Below, piece after piece: positions 12,246 to 24,390 of a DNA stretch of 64,000 nucleotides. Origin of the DNA: Protopterus annectens (lineage: Eukaryota > Chordata > Ceratodontiformes > Protopteridae); assembly GCF_019279795.1 (NCBI RefSeq), contig NC_056738.1, positions 406,571,245-406,635,244 on the forward strand, read 5' to 3'. The position numbers and the translations under genes were made by a program. The notes under the pieces were generated by a model, which saw only the letters and a program-made list of their open reading frames with translations, was not told where the DNA came from and ran no database searches. How positions within the stretch are numbered: the stretch's first letter is position 1; every line of letters begins with the position of its first letter.

Positions 12246-14160
12246 ACTAGGTTTCTCTTTCTCAATCATCCACCCAGATGTATAAGGACATACCTACAAA
12301 AAAAGAAAAAGAAAATCACCAAATTCCTTGTTGACTCTGTACTGAATCAACATAACCTTATGGTATATGGTGACTTCAACATTTGGTTTGATAATAAGCT
12401 GATAACTATCAATAAATAATTCTTTTATCTAATGAAAGGATTCGGGTTTCTTAGGTTATTACCTCTGCAACACATATGTTACACTATGCTTGAGCTAAGT
12501 TTCCTACTGGACATGAGGACCTCTGACTTAGTGAAAGAGTCAGAACCATAATCCAATCACTTGCTTGTCTATGTTTTTCTAGATTTACCCCCACCTTAAT
12601 TCCCCAATATTTAATTGAAGAAGTGTCATTACGTTTGCTTTTAATTCTGATTTCTTTCATTTGGAATTCCTTCTGTCCCTTGCTGGTGCTGGTCATCTGG
12701 ATGTATGGTGGATGATTAAACAAGACTCTCTTCTGCTGTAGACTGGCTGACCCATCTAATACATACCCTGTCTTGCTGAGGGGCCATGAGCCATAGTTTG
12801 ATTCTTTGCAGCATGAAAGGTAAAAACTGGAATTCAGCTAAAGGCATGTGTCTTTGGAAGTACAAACCTGATCTGGATGAGCATTATGTCTTGTGTCAGA
12901 CTGAGATCTCTCAAAGGAAAGATGCTTTTTTATCTGGAGGAATCTTAGCAGAGGCTAATTGACCAGCCAGGCTGCTTCAGTATTATGCAGCCATCCATAC
13001 CCAATGAGCTTTTTTCTTCACATCAGTTTGAATCATCTGCTTTGCTTTTTATTAACATAGTTGCACAGTAAGACATACTTTTTGACTTCAAACTCTATGG
13101 ACACGTCTGTAGTCTTTGGCATATTTTTTTCCTGATTCTTGGTCTATATTTGATATTTCTAATTATGATAATTTCCTACCTGTGACTTCAGGTATGTGCA
13201 TCATGGCTTGTGGGGTGGGATATTGCCCTCTAGGCTTATTAATGTAAGCCTGGATGTGCAAAGTCCAATAATTTATCAGACACTGGTGTCTTCCTTGGGA
13301 TCTATTTTTTTTGTCACTGTTTTGAATGAGGCTTTTGTTACCCCAATCCTCAAGAAACCATATCTGGATGCAAACATCTTTGATTAAGTACCACCCTATC
13401 CTGAACCTTCCTTTCCCTTGTAATGTTACTGAGAAAGTCATCTATACGCAGACTGAATCTTACCGAATGGTCAATGGACTCATGGACCCTTATTCGACTG
13501 CTTTTTACTTTTGCAGCAGCATTAAAACTGCTCTTATCAGAGTAATGAATTATCTAGTAACAGCCAGAGACCACTGTTACTCAGTTAATACTGTTTTGGG
13601 CCTGCTGCATCTTCTGCAGCATTCATCGCCGGTGATAATGACATTATGCTCAAACTGTTACACTCTTATTGAGTTATATCCTCTATGGTCATTTAATGGC
13701 TTGCCTCCTACCATTCATACCAACTTAGCGGGATGGTCTCAGGATTAGATTCTTTTGGCTCACACCTTCTATCTAGAGTGTGGAGTAGCTCAAGGTTCAA
13801 TTTTGTCCCCCTGCTTTTCGTGGTGCTTATGTTTCCATTAAGGGGGTCTGTTTACACATTAAGGGGGGTCTGTTTACAGGGAGCAAGTTGACATTCTGGC
13901 ACACCATGGCTATGATGATGACATGCAAATAAGCCTCTCCTTTTGCCTGGACAAAGTGAGTAACATGAATTATGTGATCTTGGTGTTCTCCTGGATAGCA
14001 AACTGACATTCAGGGGCCAGGACTGCCTCAACAGAGTGCCAGAATTTGTAAAGTCCTCACATTCACACATCATTTTTTATAAAAGCTGTTAAGTAAAAAA
14101 GACATTCCTACCTTCCACAATGATATGTCTTCTATGGCATAAACTCAGTGTGGTTCATGG
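12246..14160 (+). pseudogene. Degenerate L2-like LINE ORF2 (endonuclease to reverse transcriptase)
   Basis: Piecewise translation gives an endonuclease block VYGDFNIWFDN (about 12362-12395). Next come a spacer with SAKGMCLWKYKPDLDEHY (about 12835-12890), VTPILKKPYLD (about 13339-13370), then ISNLPFPCNVTEKV, TALIRVMNYL (about 13525-13560), and GVAQGSILSP (about 13782-13812). A YDDDMQISLSF block (about 13913-13945) corresponds to the catalytic YADD. The order and wording match L2-clade elements rather than the CR1 family at 23-38 kb. Many stops and several deletions are present, so it is inactive. Confidence 0.78.
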
Positions 14161-14319
14161 TGAAGTGTATCGGATAAGTGGTGGCTGCTTCAGCAGAGTG
14201 CTAGAGTTTGTAAAGTTACCACATGAAGACATCATTTGTTTATAAAATGTTAGTCAAAAAAAGACATTTCCACTTGCCACAATAAATGTCCATTATGGCA
14301 TAAAGTAGGCATGGTCCAT
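14021..14319 (+). repeat. Diverged tandem duplication (period about 162 bp) at the end of the L2 remnant
   Basis: 14021-14160 and 14183-14319 share CAGAGTGC, 'AGA(A/G)TTTGTAAAGT', 'CATCATTT', 'TATAAAA', 'AAAAAAGACATT', 'CCACAAT' and 'TATGGCATAAA' in the same order. The first copy still translates as L2 ORF2 C-terminal sequence, so the second is a duplicated LINE piece. Confidence 0.6.
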
Positions 14320-14945
14320 AGGTTTATAGTAGGCTAATGCCACCAGGGTATTTAAAAGCCTAGCCTTGCAACCTAACCTGGTCCATAGGTAAGTACTAGG
14401 ATAGCTGCTCCTGTGGGCCATTTTAACCCTAGCCAATTTCCCTTTTGGTGCTTGAATTAACCTATCCCATTTAGTGTTAGGTTGCCCTTATCCCTCTCAT
14501 AGTCCATAACAATATATTACCCCTAGTGGGAATAACTAGGATTGTACCATAGATAAACTGAGGGGACCTATGTGTGGAATAAAGCATATAGGAGCTGCCT
14601 CTCTCCATTATTAGTACAGGGGGCAGTCTTGGGGCAACTTTTCTATTATCCATCTGTACATGCAAATTGCACTTGAATATGGACAGGGATGAGCTTTGTT
14701 TTATGTGTTCAAGGAGTCTGTTCCAGAGCAACAATATCCTCTGCAAGATATACCGATTCCTCCAAACAAACCATTCTGTTGAAGTTGTAGAAGAGTTTGG
14801 ATCCTTAGACAGAGTATTTCTGATGCCATTTGACTTGCTGATGTGCAGTAACTCCATCAGTACTGGATCAGAGGATGCCTTGTATGGCAGACATAGGTCA
14901 CCTCTTAGCAGTCTGTAGGATACCTAGTATAGTAACAGGGCTTTG
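14303..14945 (-). pseudogene. Degenerate CR1 LINE 3' end (ORF2 C-terminus)
   Basis: On the minus strand a 126-residue open stretch (14477-14857) carries MELLHISKS, WRNRYILQ, LLWNRLLEHIKQSSSLSIF. This is collinear with the MDMLHLRKS, WRDRFISQ, SLWNKI..VRQSPSLTLF block of CR1 copy B. The preceding YRLLRGDLCL block lies in another frame at 14880-14925. At the 3' side two blocks (14306-14360 and 14383-14440) resemble the CR1 3' end, with 'CATAGGT', 'TAGTA(C)TAGG/AGGCTA' and 'CCTAGCC'. It is older than copies A and B and 5'-truncated. Confidence 0.72.
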
Positions 14946-14999
14946 AGTCACAAAATGTAGGACATATCGCTTAGGCTTTGCATCCTTATAGTAAGTTTC

Positions 15000-16570
15000 A
15001 TGGTGAAATATGTGGGATAAGGGATAGAGAAAGGCAAAGCAATGATGTAGTAGGTGGGGTAAAGGAGAGGAGCAAGAGGTGCAGCTTTTGTCAGTTTTTT
15101 TTTTTTTTTTGCATCTTCCAAGGATGGGAACCCTACTTTGCTGAGAAGCCTTCACTAACCTTTTATAAATTAGTGAATGTATCATTTTTAAAATCTTGCT
15201 ACTGTTTTTTGTCTCCCTACATGGTGCATATATCCCTCTTACATAAATGATCTTTTTATACCTTACTGCCCTTCCCAGTAGCAAGCACTCTGCTTCCCAA
15301 GAACAGCAGGTAGTTCTCCACATGCTTCTGGAAACATCTGACTATCGCCGTTTTGCTCATTGAGCACTGTACTCATGGAACCTGCTACTAAGGTTGCTTC
15401 AGGAGAGCTCCGCTTCGGCCTGTTTTCTCAGATCTTCATTGTTACCTTTTCTATCTGGCCTTCAGATACAGCATTTTGAATCAGTGTCAGGATTTTGTTT
15501 GAAAGTGTCAGGATTTTTTCAATGGTCTTGACCTTTTATAATCACAATTTTTATAATATGAGGCATATTCATGTATTTGAAATTCTGTACTTCTGTATTC
15601 ATGTATTTGCACATTTAATTATCTTCAGCATTTTACTTTATATATTTTTCAGCGCTTTTGGTTATACTGCATTCTTTTCACCATGTTATCAATGCTTTGT
15701 CTTAAAAGCACCATAATAAAATTTAACTTGCTTCCAGTTTTATGTCATTTCCTCTCTTCAGTGATCACCTTGGTTAACTTGGTAACTCTCTTTTCTCCGT
15801 GCTACGCTCCTAAGAAAGCATTCATCTGTTTGCCTTATCTCAGCCAATTGGGGTCTTTTTCTACCCCAACCATAGTCTTTCTAATTTTTCTTGTTGTTTG
15901 TTTTCTCCATTACCTATATATCCTTTCTTTTCTTGTTACTTCCCTAACTCGATTCATTACACACGTGAATGTCCTCATTCTCTTCTTCTTGCTTTTTCTC
16001 TTCACCCCCTTTATCGTCAATCCTCTCATGATGTTACCATCCCTTTCCCAAGGCTTTTTGTCCTTTTATTCCCTGACAATCACCAATTCTATTTCCATAT
16101 GTTTTTATTTTCATAGCTGCTAACAGCCCACACTTTTATTATCATATACCTATTTTTTGCATGGACTGTTTTGTCCCTCCTCTGTAGTTAGTCACATGAC
16201 TGTATTTTTACTTTTTCTTAGATGTATTTTGGCTTCCCCCTTACATTCCCCTGCTTTACTTAGTAGTATGTCCAGTATCTTACTGTTATTAACAGAACCC
16301 TACAAGGGCCTGGTGAAGCCATCATGGACCAGGGTATTAAGTAATTAATTTTTCCTTTTTGTTTTGGATGCCGAAATTCTCTATAATGCTTCCAGCAGAG
16401 TTGTAAATGATTACCACCTTTTCTTCCCATTCCATTACATTATGTCAATTAAACTTTTATCTTCCTTCCTCAATGTGCCAGGCAGCCATTATATTCTGTC
16501 TATCTCCTAGCTTTGCCCTCTTGCAATTACGGTCACTGTCGCAAAACATGTAATGTGGGTGTCCTGCACA
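15000..16570. other. Pyrimidine-rich sequence without recognised genes
   Basis: From 15400 to 16480 the plus strand is T/C-rich, which produces hydrophobic open frames such as 15683-16123. These look like composition effects: they have no family resemblance, and overlapping frames are equally open. A poly(T) run lies at about 15097-15110. Confidence 0.5.
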
Positions 16571-16742
16571 ATGGCCATTGTGCCATGACCATGGATGTTA
16601 CTGCACAGATACAACATATTTGACATTTGTGTCTTGCTACAAGCTGATGTCAACCATCTGTTCTGTAATGCCTTTCAAGCCAGCAAAAAGCAATTCTCGA
16701 CTGGAGGAGAAAGTCTACAGAGCAGTAGACTGTGTGTGCTGT

Positions 16743-17468
16743 CCATCTGACAGATCAGTAGACTGTGTGTACTATCCATCTGGCAGAGCAGTAGACTGTG
16801 GGTACTCTCCATCTGGCAGAGCAGTAGATTGTGGGTGCCATCCATCTGGCAGAGCAGTAGACTGTGGATACTGTCCATCTGGCAGAGCAGTAGGTTGTGT
16901 GTACTATCCGTCTGGCAGAGCAGTAGATTGTGGGTGCCATCCATCTGGCAGAGCAGTAGACTGTGGATACTGTCCATCTGGCAGAGCAGTAGGTTGTGTG
17001 TACTATCCGTCTGGCAGAGCAGTAGACAGTGGGTACTGTCCATCTGGCAGAGCATTAGACTGTGGATACTGTCCATCTGGCAGAGCAGTAGGTTGTGTGT
17101 ACTATCCATCTGGCAGAGCAGTAGACTGTGGATACTGTCCATCTGGCAGAGCAGTAGGTTGTGGGTGCCATCCATCTGGCAGAGCAGTAGATTGTGGGTG
17201 CTGTCCATCTGACAGATCAGTAGACTGTGTGTACTATCCATCTGGCAGAGCAGTAGACTGTGGGTACTCTCCATCTGGCAGAGCAGTAGATTGTGGGTGC
17301 CATCCATCTGGCAGAGCAGTAGATTGTGGGTGCCATCCATCTGGCAGAGCATTAGACTGTGGATACTGTCCATCTGGCAGAGCAGTAGGTTGTGTGTACT
17401 ATCCGTCTGACAGAGCAGTAGACTGTGGGTACTATCCGTCTGGCAGAGCAGTAGGTTGTGTCTGCAGT
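16743..17468 (+). repeat. 33-bp minisatellite, 22 complete units
   Basis: Twenty-two units of exactly 33 bp follow one another without an indel. A partial unit with diverged sequence precedes them and a degenerate CCATCAAGAAG follows. The unit starts CCATCTGGCAGAGCAGTAGA and ends with a variable TGTGGGTACTCT-like part. Because 33 is divisible by three and the unit has no stop, a 330-codon plus frame (16578-17570, unit PSGRAVDCGYS) is open, as are a second plus frame and a 302-codon minus frame. Variants recur in blocks: units 3-5 repeat as 6-8, units 1-3 recur as 15-17, and units 10-11 as 19-20. I read this as non-coding tandem DNA. Confidence 0.92.
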
Positions 17469-17869
17469 CCATCAAGAAGTAGAACAAGTGGTGCAGAAGA
17501 TGGTGCATCTTCTCTGCTGGAAGGTCAGGGGTTTGAAATATCAGGTTTACAGGGAAGAAGACATGGCTGACTACCCACACCAAGCAGTCTGAAGATACAC
17601 CACCATTGAGCAGACCATGAGATAAATTGTCAAGGATGTCCTTGAGATGCCCTTTGACCTGGCTGACATACAGCGGGCCATTCAGCAGTGTTTGGTAAGT
17701 GCCATCTGTGCGGAAAATTTGCTTGTTGATACAGTAATGTCTCAGGTGCCTGAGGACTTATCTTGTTATATATACCCCCAATGTATGTTCTTCCACCCCA
17801 TCCCATGGTCCCCTAGAACTACTACAGTACCACTGCTTAACAGTAATTTGTTTAATGTTTTACTCTTAG

Positions 17870-18060
17870 TGAAACTTTGCAAGAGACCACCAGATGGTTG
17901 TCTGAACAGCGATTCAAGACTTGGAACTGACTTCCATTACAAGGTAGAGAAGGTGAAAGCCTAGCAGCCTTTTAAAATGGGGGTAGATGCCATATACAGC
18001 CCTGAATAGATTTGAAATTTTGGTACACTAATGGGCCTTTGGCCCACACCTGAATGCTTT
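17870..18060 (+). pseudogene. Possible LINE ORF2 C-terminal scrap
   Basis: Around 17925-18010 a piecewise translation gives a weak match to the end of CR1/L3-type ORF2: an FHYKVEKVKA block, then PFKMGVDAIYSPE after a stop. It is followed by GGCCTTTGGCCC and a T-run. Too short and diverged for a firm call. Confidence 0.3.
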
Positions 18061-18586
18061 GTATTTTTTTTTTTAATATATATTCTCCATGCTGACTTCT
18101 CTTAGTCCTGGGAAGGAGCACACACCATCACAAGCCACATTAGGTGACAATGTAATTTTTTTTTACCTGTTCCTCAATAATCTACAACTAAACTACTGTC
18201 CCCAATTCCATATTAAAACCAAAATTATATACTAAGTTTCTTCAGAAACCCACTACTGCTGCAATCATCTTAACCCTGCTGCAGCACTCACTAGAATATT
18301 ATTCTAGATCCTTCTCTTTTTGAGCTTCTAAGCTGTGAAATTCATTATCAATGAACAGTGGAACATTCTCCTCTTACTGTGAACTTAAAACAAGATACTA
18401 ATGTGCTATCAGTCAGTCTCTATGTACCGGCTGCAATTAATAATGCACATGGCTCTTTACTTCATACAAATATGTATTCTAAAATGACAGCATTCTGAGG
18501 GTTTTGCCTCAGTCTTATATATTATAGCTAGTTCTGTGATAGAAACCTGCAACTAATTTTATCTTTGTATTACTTTAAAACAGTTA

Positions 18587-18823
18587 TATCCGTGGTGGTG
18601 GTGCTGCAGTAGCGTTGTCGCCTCACAGTAAGATGCTGTCCGGTTCAACTCTCAGTTAGAGCGTCTTCTGTGTAGAGATATGTGTGAATGGGTGTACCTT
18701 CGTTGAAGGTTGTGCGTCAGGGCTGGCAACTCGGTACGTAAAAATCAACTGCCAATCATTAGTGGACCAGATTTCCGCTGTGGCGACCCCTAACCAGGAA
18801 AAGCCAAAACTCACAACAACAAC
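18587..18823 (+). mobile_element. tRNA-derived SINE (same family as 3733-4014), full-length
   Basis: The head GGTGGTGCTGCAGTAGCG and the box B-like GGTTCAACTCTC are followed by the 'CTTCGTTGAAGG' body, the GCTGTGGCGACCCC tail and ACAACAACAAC. Flanks repeat: ATTACTTTAAAACAGTTA at 18569-18586 and ATTACTTTAAAATAGTTA at 18824-18841, one mismatch in 18. The flank motif occurs a third time after the neighbouring SINE. Confidence 0.88.
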
Positions 18824-18860
18824 ATTACTTTAAAATAGTTACAAAAACAAAAAACAGTAG

Positions 18861-19032
18861 TCCGCGGTAGTGGTGCTGCAGTAGCGTTGTCGCGTTCGAT
18901 TCTCAGTTAGAGCGTCTTCTGTGTGTCAGGGCTGGGAACTCGGCACATAAAAATCCACTACTAAACATTAGCGGACCGGAGTTCCGCTGTGGCGACCCCT
19001 AACCGGGATAAGCCGAAAGACACAACAACAAC
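18861..19032 (+). mobile_element. tRNA-derived SINE, internally deleted, next to the first
   Basis: Same head and tail as 18587-18823, but two internal stretches are absent. One is around the box B region, where 'TGTCGC' joins 'GTTCGATTCTC'. The other is the 'CTTCGTTGAAGG' body. It ends in ACAACAACAAC and is followed by ATTACTTTAAAACAGT at 19033. A longer flank (GCAACTAATTTTATCTT) is found both before the first SINE (18549) and after this one (near 19067). Confidence 0.85.
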
Positions 19033-19079
19033 ATTACTTTAAAACAGTGTTTTGCTGTTTAGAAAACTGCAACTAATTT

Positions 19080-22000
19080 TATCTTCGTATTATTTTACAT
19101 TATTTTTCCTTTTATATAAATATACCAAAAGAAGTCGAGCAAAGAACTCAGTCAAGTTGCCTCAAATAAAATAAAACTAGAATGAATGCCTCCCATAGTC
19201 TGTAGGATACCATATTCAATTATAATTAATGAAAAATATGTAGACGAATGGTGACAAAGAAAGGAGAAAGATGAATGTAGGACAAAGAATACATGGTGAT
19301 GAGACATGGGGATGGATACAAAATAAGGGATCAGAAAAGGAGCAGATAAGTACTGAGATAACAGCAAAGGCGGTGATTATTATGGCCTTTACCTTTAAAT
19401 AGGATACTGTTAGGCTTTTTTTGTTAAGATACAAGACAGGTAACTAACCTGCTTCCAAAAGTCATAGGGATTCTTAAGAAGAAAGGTGTGTCTGTAGCTA
19501 AACTAGGAAGTACTGGTTTGTTTAAAATTTCTAGCATTTCTGGTCTACGTGTATGTATTATGAACGAGTGAGAATTTGTTCGATTTATAGAGGGCCTAAA
19601 TGTCTCACCTTCATTTACACTATACATTCCTAGGTTAGTACTAAGCTCTTTGAGTTTCCATGTAGGTCAGATGAAAGAATCACATCTGACCATGCTGGTA
19701 GGTAAGATGCTAAATTTGTAAAATGAAGCAGGACCTTGTGCACATCTGACTGGGTGGGGGCCGTGGGCAGTCAGAGACAGAGACATGAGGATACAAGAGG
19801 GTATTCAGTGTAAGAGATAAAGGAGGGGAAGTTAACAAGTGCACTGGGTACTTTATAATACTTGCTGAAATTTTGCAAGTGATTAATCTGTGTTTCCTAA
19901 AGAAAATGGATTAGGCTTCAATCCTTAGGAAAGAAGCAGATCTATTTGTAAAACCCAGGCCAAGTAAGTGAGATTTGAGTGTAAGGGAAAAGGTCAGGCT
20001 TTTTCCACAGCAACTTGTAAGTAATATAGCCTAAGGAAGAAATAACATTGGTTGCATTTCATCCTGGAATTTGAATCACTCAGAAGTAGGTAGTGATAGC
20101 TGCTGATATAAGAAAACATTTTAGTTAATTAGCAGCGACAATGTATTAAGGGTGGTGGTAAGAGATGTGTAGCTGGAAACAACAAATAACTTCTTATGCC
20201 TGCTGAGCAAACATTCATCCATCACGTGATCAGGGTTTGAATCTTTGCTGTCAGAGACCACTGAAACAGCTCTGCTGCTGAGATTGTATTCTTGCTCTTT
20301 TCACAAATGTTCTTCATATCTGCACTTAGTCTCCAGTTTTGAGACTGGTCATGTTTAGTTGACATGATTAAGTTTTTCAGCATGTAGGTCCACCAAAGTG
20401 AGTAAACTAGTTTTCTTGAAAATTTCTGACACTCAGTTTAAGCTTTGCTTAAAAGACCCTAGACAATATACAGTCCTTCCCACCCTTTTTGTACTAATAA
20501 ATGTAACAAGAAGTCTCCCAGAGCTAAATACTAGAAGCCTGGTTATTTATTCTTTCTGCAAGTGTTTTATTTATGTTCAAGCTTTAAACATGTAAAACCT
20601 CCTGCTGAATACCAGTAATAAGTAAGATTAACCTGGGGACTTATCCAAATGAACTACCTGTAGCTGGCCCAGAGTATACCCATCTTTGGAAGATTCAACA
20701 AAGTCCAGACACTGTGACCTTTGATAAGAACTTGTACATTTCAAAGTTGTTCTAACATACCCGATTTTCTTCTCCAAGCACAACAGATTTACATGATTCA
20801 AGCATAAATTGCTTCACAGCACAAAACTGTGGTACAGTATGGTTGACTAGTGTGACTACATAAATGACAGGCAAAGTAGCACGTGTTTCATTAATTTGAA
20901 AACTAATAGAAAACGAGTACAAATTGCAACACAGGAAATAGGTCTGTCCATTTTAAGCAAATGTTTACATTGCTGTAATATAGGCTGCAATAAGCAGAAA
21001 ATGAAGAGAAGTATTTTTTGCTAAGCAAGTTCCTTTGAAATAATATCCTGCCCTGTGAAGGGCAGCTTTAAAAATGATTATGCAAATTGATTTAAGATAC
21101 TTAACAAAGTGGCTTGTATTCAACATTTGCAAAATGCTGCATGATTTTGAAGTAAAATAAAACTACAACAATGTATAGCCGTCATTTTGATAATTACAGC
21201 AGTGAGGCTATAAAAGAGAGATGGAGATTTAGCAAGAGAACCATCAACAGTTATTACAAAGTTAATGAAAAGCATGCAATATACTGTCCTTACTGACAGG
21301 GTAGCCAATAAAAGAAAAAAAAAGAACATTACTTAGTTTAATGAATTTCTGAGCATGGTGCTCAATTTAGCAATTATGTCACTCTACACAGCAGTCAATA
21401 AAAGGAAATGAAACACTGTTGAACAATTTTGTGATCATTATATGTAGTAACTCTCTGTCATTAGTAAGAATTCTATGACAGGTAATGTGTATGCATTTGA
21501 AGCATATTTCATAATCTTGTTTGGGGCAATGAATTAAATTTTGCAACAAAATGCAGAACTCAAGTTAAATGGTAAAAGAATACCTAGTCTTTTTCTCTTG
21601 GCTTCTCTAAAGATATAATACAATAATGTATGTGAAACGGTTATGTAGAACAGAATTTTGTTGATAATGTTTATGATTTTAAAATATATTAAAATATGTT
21701 ATATTATTATATAACATATTTTAACATATTTACTGAACGTGCCTTCAAATTACCACAGCAGAGACTCATGGAAGAATATTGAGTTACCCTGATGTTGCAG
21801 CTAAAACTTCCACCTGATTAATTTACATGCAGGTAGGTTATGTCTGAAACAAATGACAATTCGTTCAAATCATACAGTACCAATGAAACACTAGAAAGAC
21901 AACAGAATCTGGGTCAGAGATATGAATTCTGTCATGTGACATTCATTCCCAAACAAAGTCAGCTCAAGTTTTCACACTGGGGTTTTGAAGAAAAACAAAG

Positions 22001-23130
22001 AAGGGGAAACTGTGAGACGTGGCTATCATAATGTGCTGCACATTTTCCTGATGATTAGACAGCCTAGACCACCATTCCACAATGGAAAATTCCTCAGATT
22101 GGAAAGGGTGAGTCCTCACTTCCTTTTTTTCCAATAAACATCTTTATTAAACTATCAAGTACTACATAGGCAATTTTACATTTATATAAATGAAAAACTA
22201 CTTCCTTGCCATAACAAAAGATAAACCAGCAAACTCACTGAAATGGGTTATAGTGAGACTATAACAGCTGCTCAAACGGAAGACAGAAAACATGAGAATT
22301 CACCAATTTATTCTAACTATCGATTTAATTTTAACCCAGGATGAAATAAGCCTTATGAAGAAAAGTGGCTTCTGTTCTTTAAATGTCATCTATAATGCAC
22401 TGCAGATTTAATTTGCATTGTGTAGTTTTTTGTTTGTTATTTATTTATTTTTTTTAGAAACACTACTGTGTCCTCCTTAATTCATCTGCTGTGAGCCTAT
22501 AGAATACAAGAGATAGCTAATAATTAAATGCTGGGCAAAGGCTGTAAAGCCATCCAGCTAGCTATACAGAATCCCTTTCTTTTTACTTGGTTTAAATGGT
22601 GGAAACAATAGAAATATTTATCAGTAATGGAGATGGGGAGATGGGACTGGGGTTGGTTTAGTACTGCATGAAGCCCATCATGTACCACTGCTGGGATTTT
22701 TGTGGCTCGCATCACTCTACAAACACTGTTCTACATTAATGAGGCTTAAAGAAATGTCTTCTGACAATCCTTAATAAGTTGGAAATGCTGATCAAGTAAA
22801 GAAGGCTTTATGGAAAGTAAATGGTGGTCCTGCAGCTTGTAAACATCTAATTTAAATGACTGAAGCCTACTCAACAAATTCACTATTTTGCATGCCTGGT
22901 TATCTACTTACAAGCCAGATAGTTTATTTATATTTGAAATGTGGTTGTATCTCCACATCAAAAATATTGAGATCTTTACCCTAGGATATGGTATCTTTAG
23001 AAAAGGCAGCATTAATAAAGGGGTGTGAGATGTCCACATCCTGTATTCCTCCACACTTCATTGCTGTCATCTTGAACATGAATTTTATTAAACAAACCAT
23101 ACATATTCCTGTCAAAGTGATCAGAGTGAA
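19080..23130. other. Unrecognised AT-rich sequence
   Basis: About 4 kb with no LINE, SINE or DNA-transposon motif and no convincing exon. The only marked structure is the hairpin at 21690-21723. Open frames are short and scattered on both strands. Confidence 0.45.
21690..21723. repeat. Perfect AT-rich hairpin (15-bp stem, 4-base loop)
   Basis: TAAAATATGTTATAT at 21690-21704 pairs exactly with ATATAACATATTTTA at 21709-21723 around the loop TATT. The base composition is almost pure A/T, so cruciform extrusion is plausible. No terminator or gene context is visible. Confidence 0.8.
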
Positions 23131-23927
23131 AGCTTTGTTAATAGGTTCATAGGTTCATACTAGGCTATCTGCCCTAGGGCATTTATAAGCCTAGCCAGAG
23201 TGTGTTTGGCTTTCGCCACCCATTTTAAAATGAATTTTGCTATGCCCTTTTTCGAGGTTAGTATACTGTGCCTCTGTCTAACAGTGACACAGAAGTGATA
23301 CCCGGGGTAAACCTACGATCTCCCATCCACTCATCAAGATTCCTCTTCAAGAGAGTCAATGAGGGACTCTACCTAACCTGGACTAGGATTTTATTCCAGA
23401 GTGAAGGGAGCCTCTGGGTTATGAATCTGTCCCTCCAGCATGTCCTATTTATTTCAGTGCTGAGGTTCAAGTCTCTCGAGCGTGTAGCTCGATGGGATTT
23501 GGATTTTTTGAGGTGCAGCATGTCCCTTAATTCCGGGTTGGACATGGCCTTATACGTCAGGCACAGGTCACCTCTGAGCAGGCGGTATGCCACTGAATAG
23601 AGCTGGAGTTTCTTTAACCGGGCAGCATATGGCATCTGTTTGAGCCCTATGATCCTCTTGGTGAGGTACTTTTGGGGTCTTTCCAGTTGCTGCAGGTGTC
23701 TGGTAAGGTACATCCCAAAAGGGGCATTGTACTCAATTATGGGCCTGATGAGGGATGAGTAAAGAGGCGCGATGACCTCCCCTGATCTAGATGTGAATCC
23801 CTTCATGATTAGGTGGGCTATATAAAATGTTTTTCTAACCACTTTGGCCACGTGGTTGTCAAATGAGAGATTGCTATCAACTTGGGTCCCCAGGTCCCTA
23901 ATTACTTCTTCTATACTTAATGGATTA

Positions 23928-23941
23928 CCACCAGATGGCGC
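23928..23941 (+). promoter_or_regulatory. CTCF-like motif at an insertion junction
   Basis: CCACCAGATGGCGC fits the degenerate vertebrate CTCF core CCASYAGRKGGCRS at all 14 positions. It sits at the edge of the sequence inserted in CR1 copy A. A 14-bp match is suggestive only; occupancy cannot be judged from sequence. Confidence 0.4.
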
Positions 23942-24390
23942 CTTTTTGAACTTTTAGTGTGATTCCTTAATGCCTTGGAAGTTTTTTATTGAAGGCAAAC
24001 AAAGTTATTTTCTTAGTTAAATATTATCTTATATAATTATTAATTTGGAGAGCATTCTTGGTTTGCACAGATATATAGTTCTTAGCATTCAGTAATGTTT
24101 CATATAAGCATATGCCTTATCGTGGGTTTTGTTTCCTTGTATTTGGAAAAGGCTCATTAAATGTTTAATTAAATCTTATTATCTAATTAAGTTATAATTA
24201 ATTAAGATTCAGGAGGTATAAAAGGAGGGATGTGGAAGACTTGTGTGTGTTATTTTGCTTTCTGAGGAAGATTTATAATCAAAAACGTATTGTCTTTTTA
24301 AGCGTTAAGAGCGTGTTTCTTGTGGATTAAATAAACAGAAAATTTGTTGGATCGTGAACTGAGCAGAGCCTGATTTCCTCAAGTGTTTTA
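23930..24390 (+). mobile_element. About 450-bp insertion in CR1 copy A, solo-LTR-like or non-autonomous
   Basis: Copy B is uninterrupted at the equivalent site (about 37195-37220), so this segment entered copy A later. It holds no open frame. On the plus strand it has GGTATAAAAGG, a TATA-like box near 24217, then TTAAATAAACAG, a polyadenylation-like signal near 24329, an order seen in LTRs. I could not define a clean target duplication, so the class remains open. Confidence 0.55.

Noticed and set aside
15683..16123. A 146-residue hydrophobic membrane protein
   Set aside because: Pyrimidine-rich DNA gives Leu/Phe/Ser-rich frames by composition; a second overlapping frame is equally open, and there is no family resemblance.
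16743..17468. CRISPR array
   Set aside because: Units are contiguous with no spacers, and the context is vertebrate transposable elements.
16578..17570. A 330-residue Cys/Gly/Arg-rich repeat protein, and its 302-residue minus-strand counterpart
   Set aside because: The frames are open only because a 33-bp unit without stops repeats. Several frames on both strands are open at once, and the flanks show no recognisable coding sequence.
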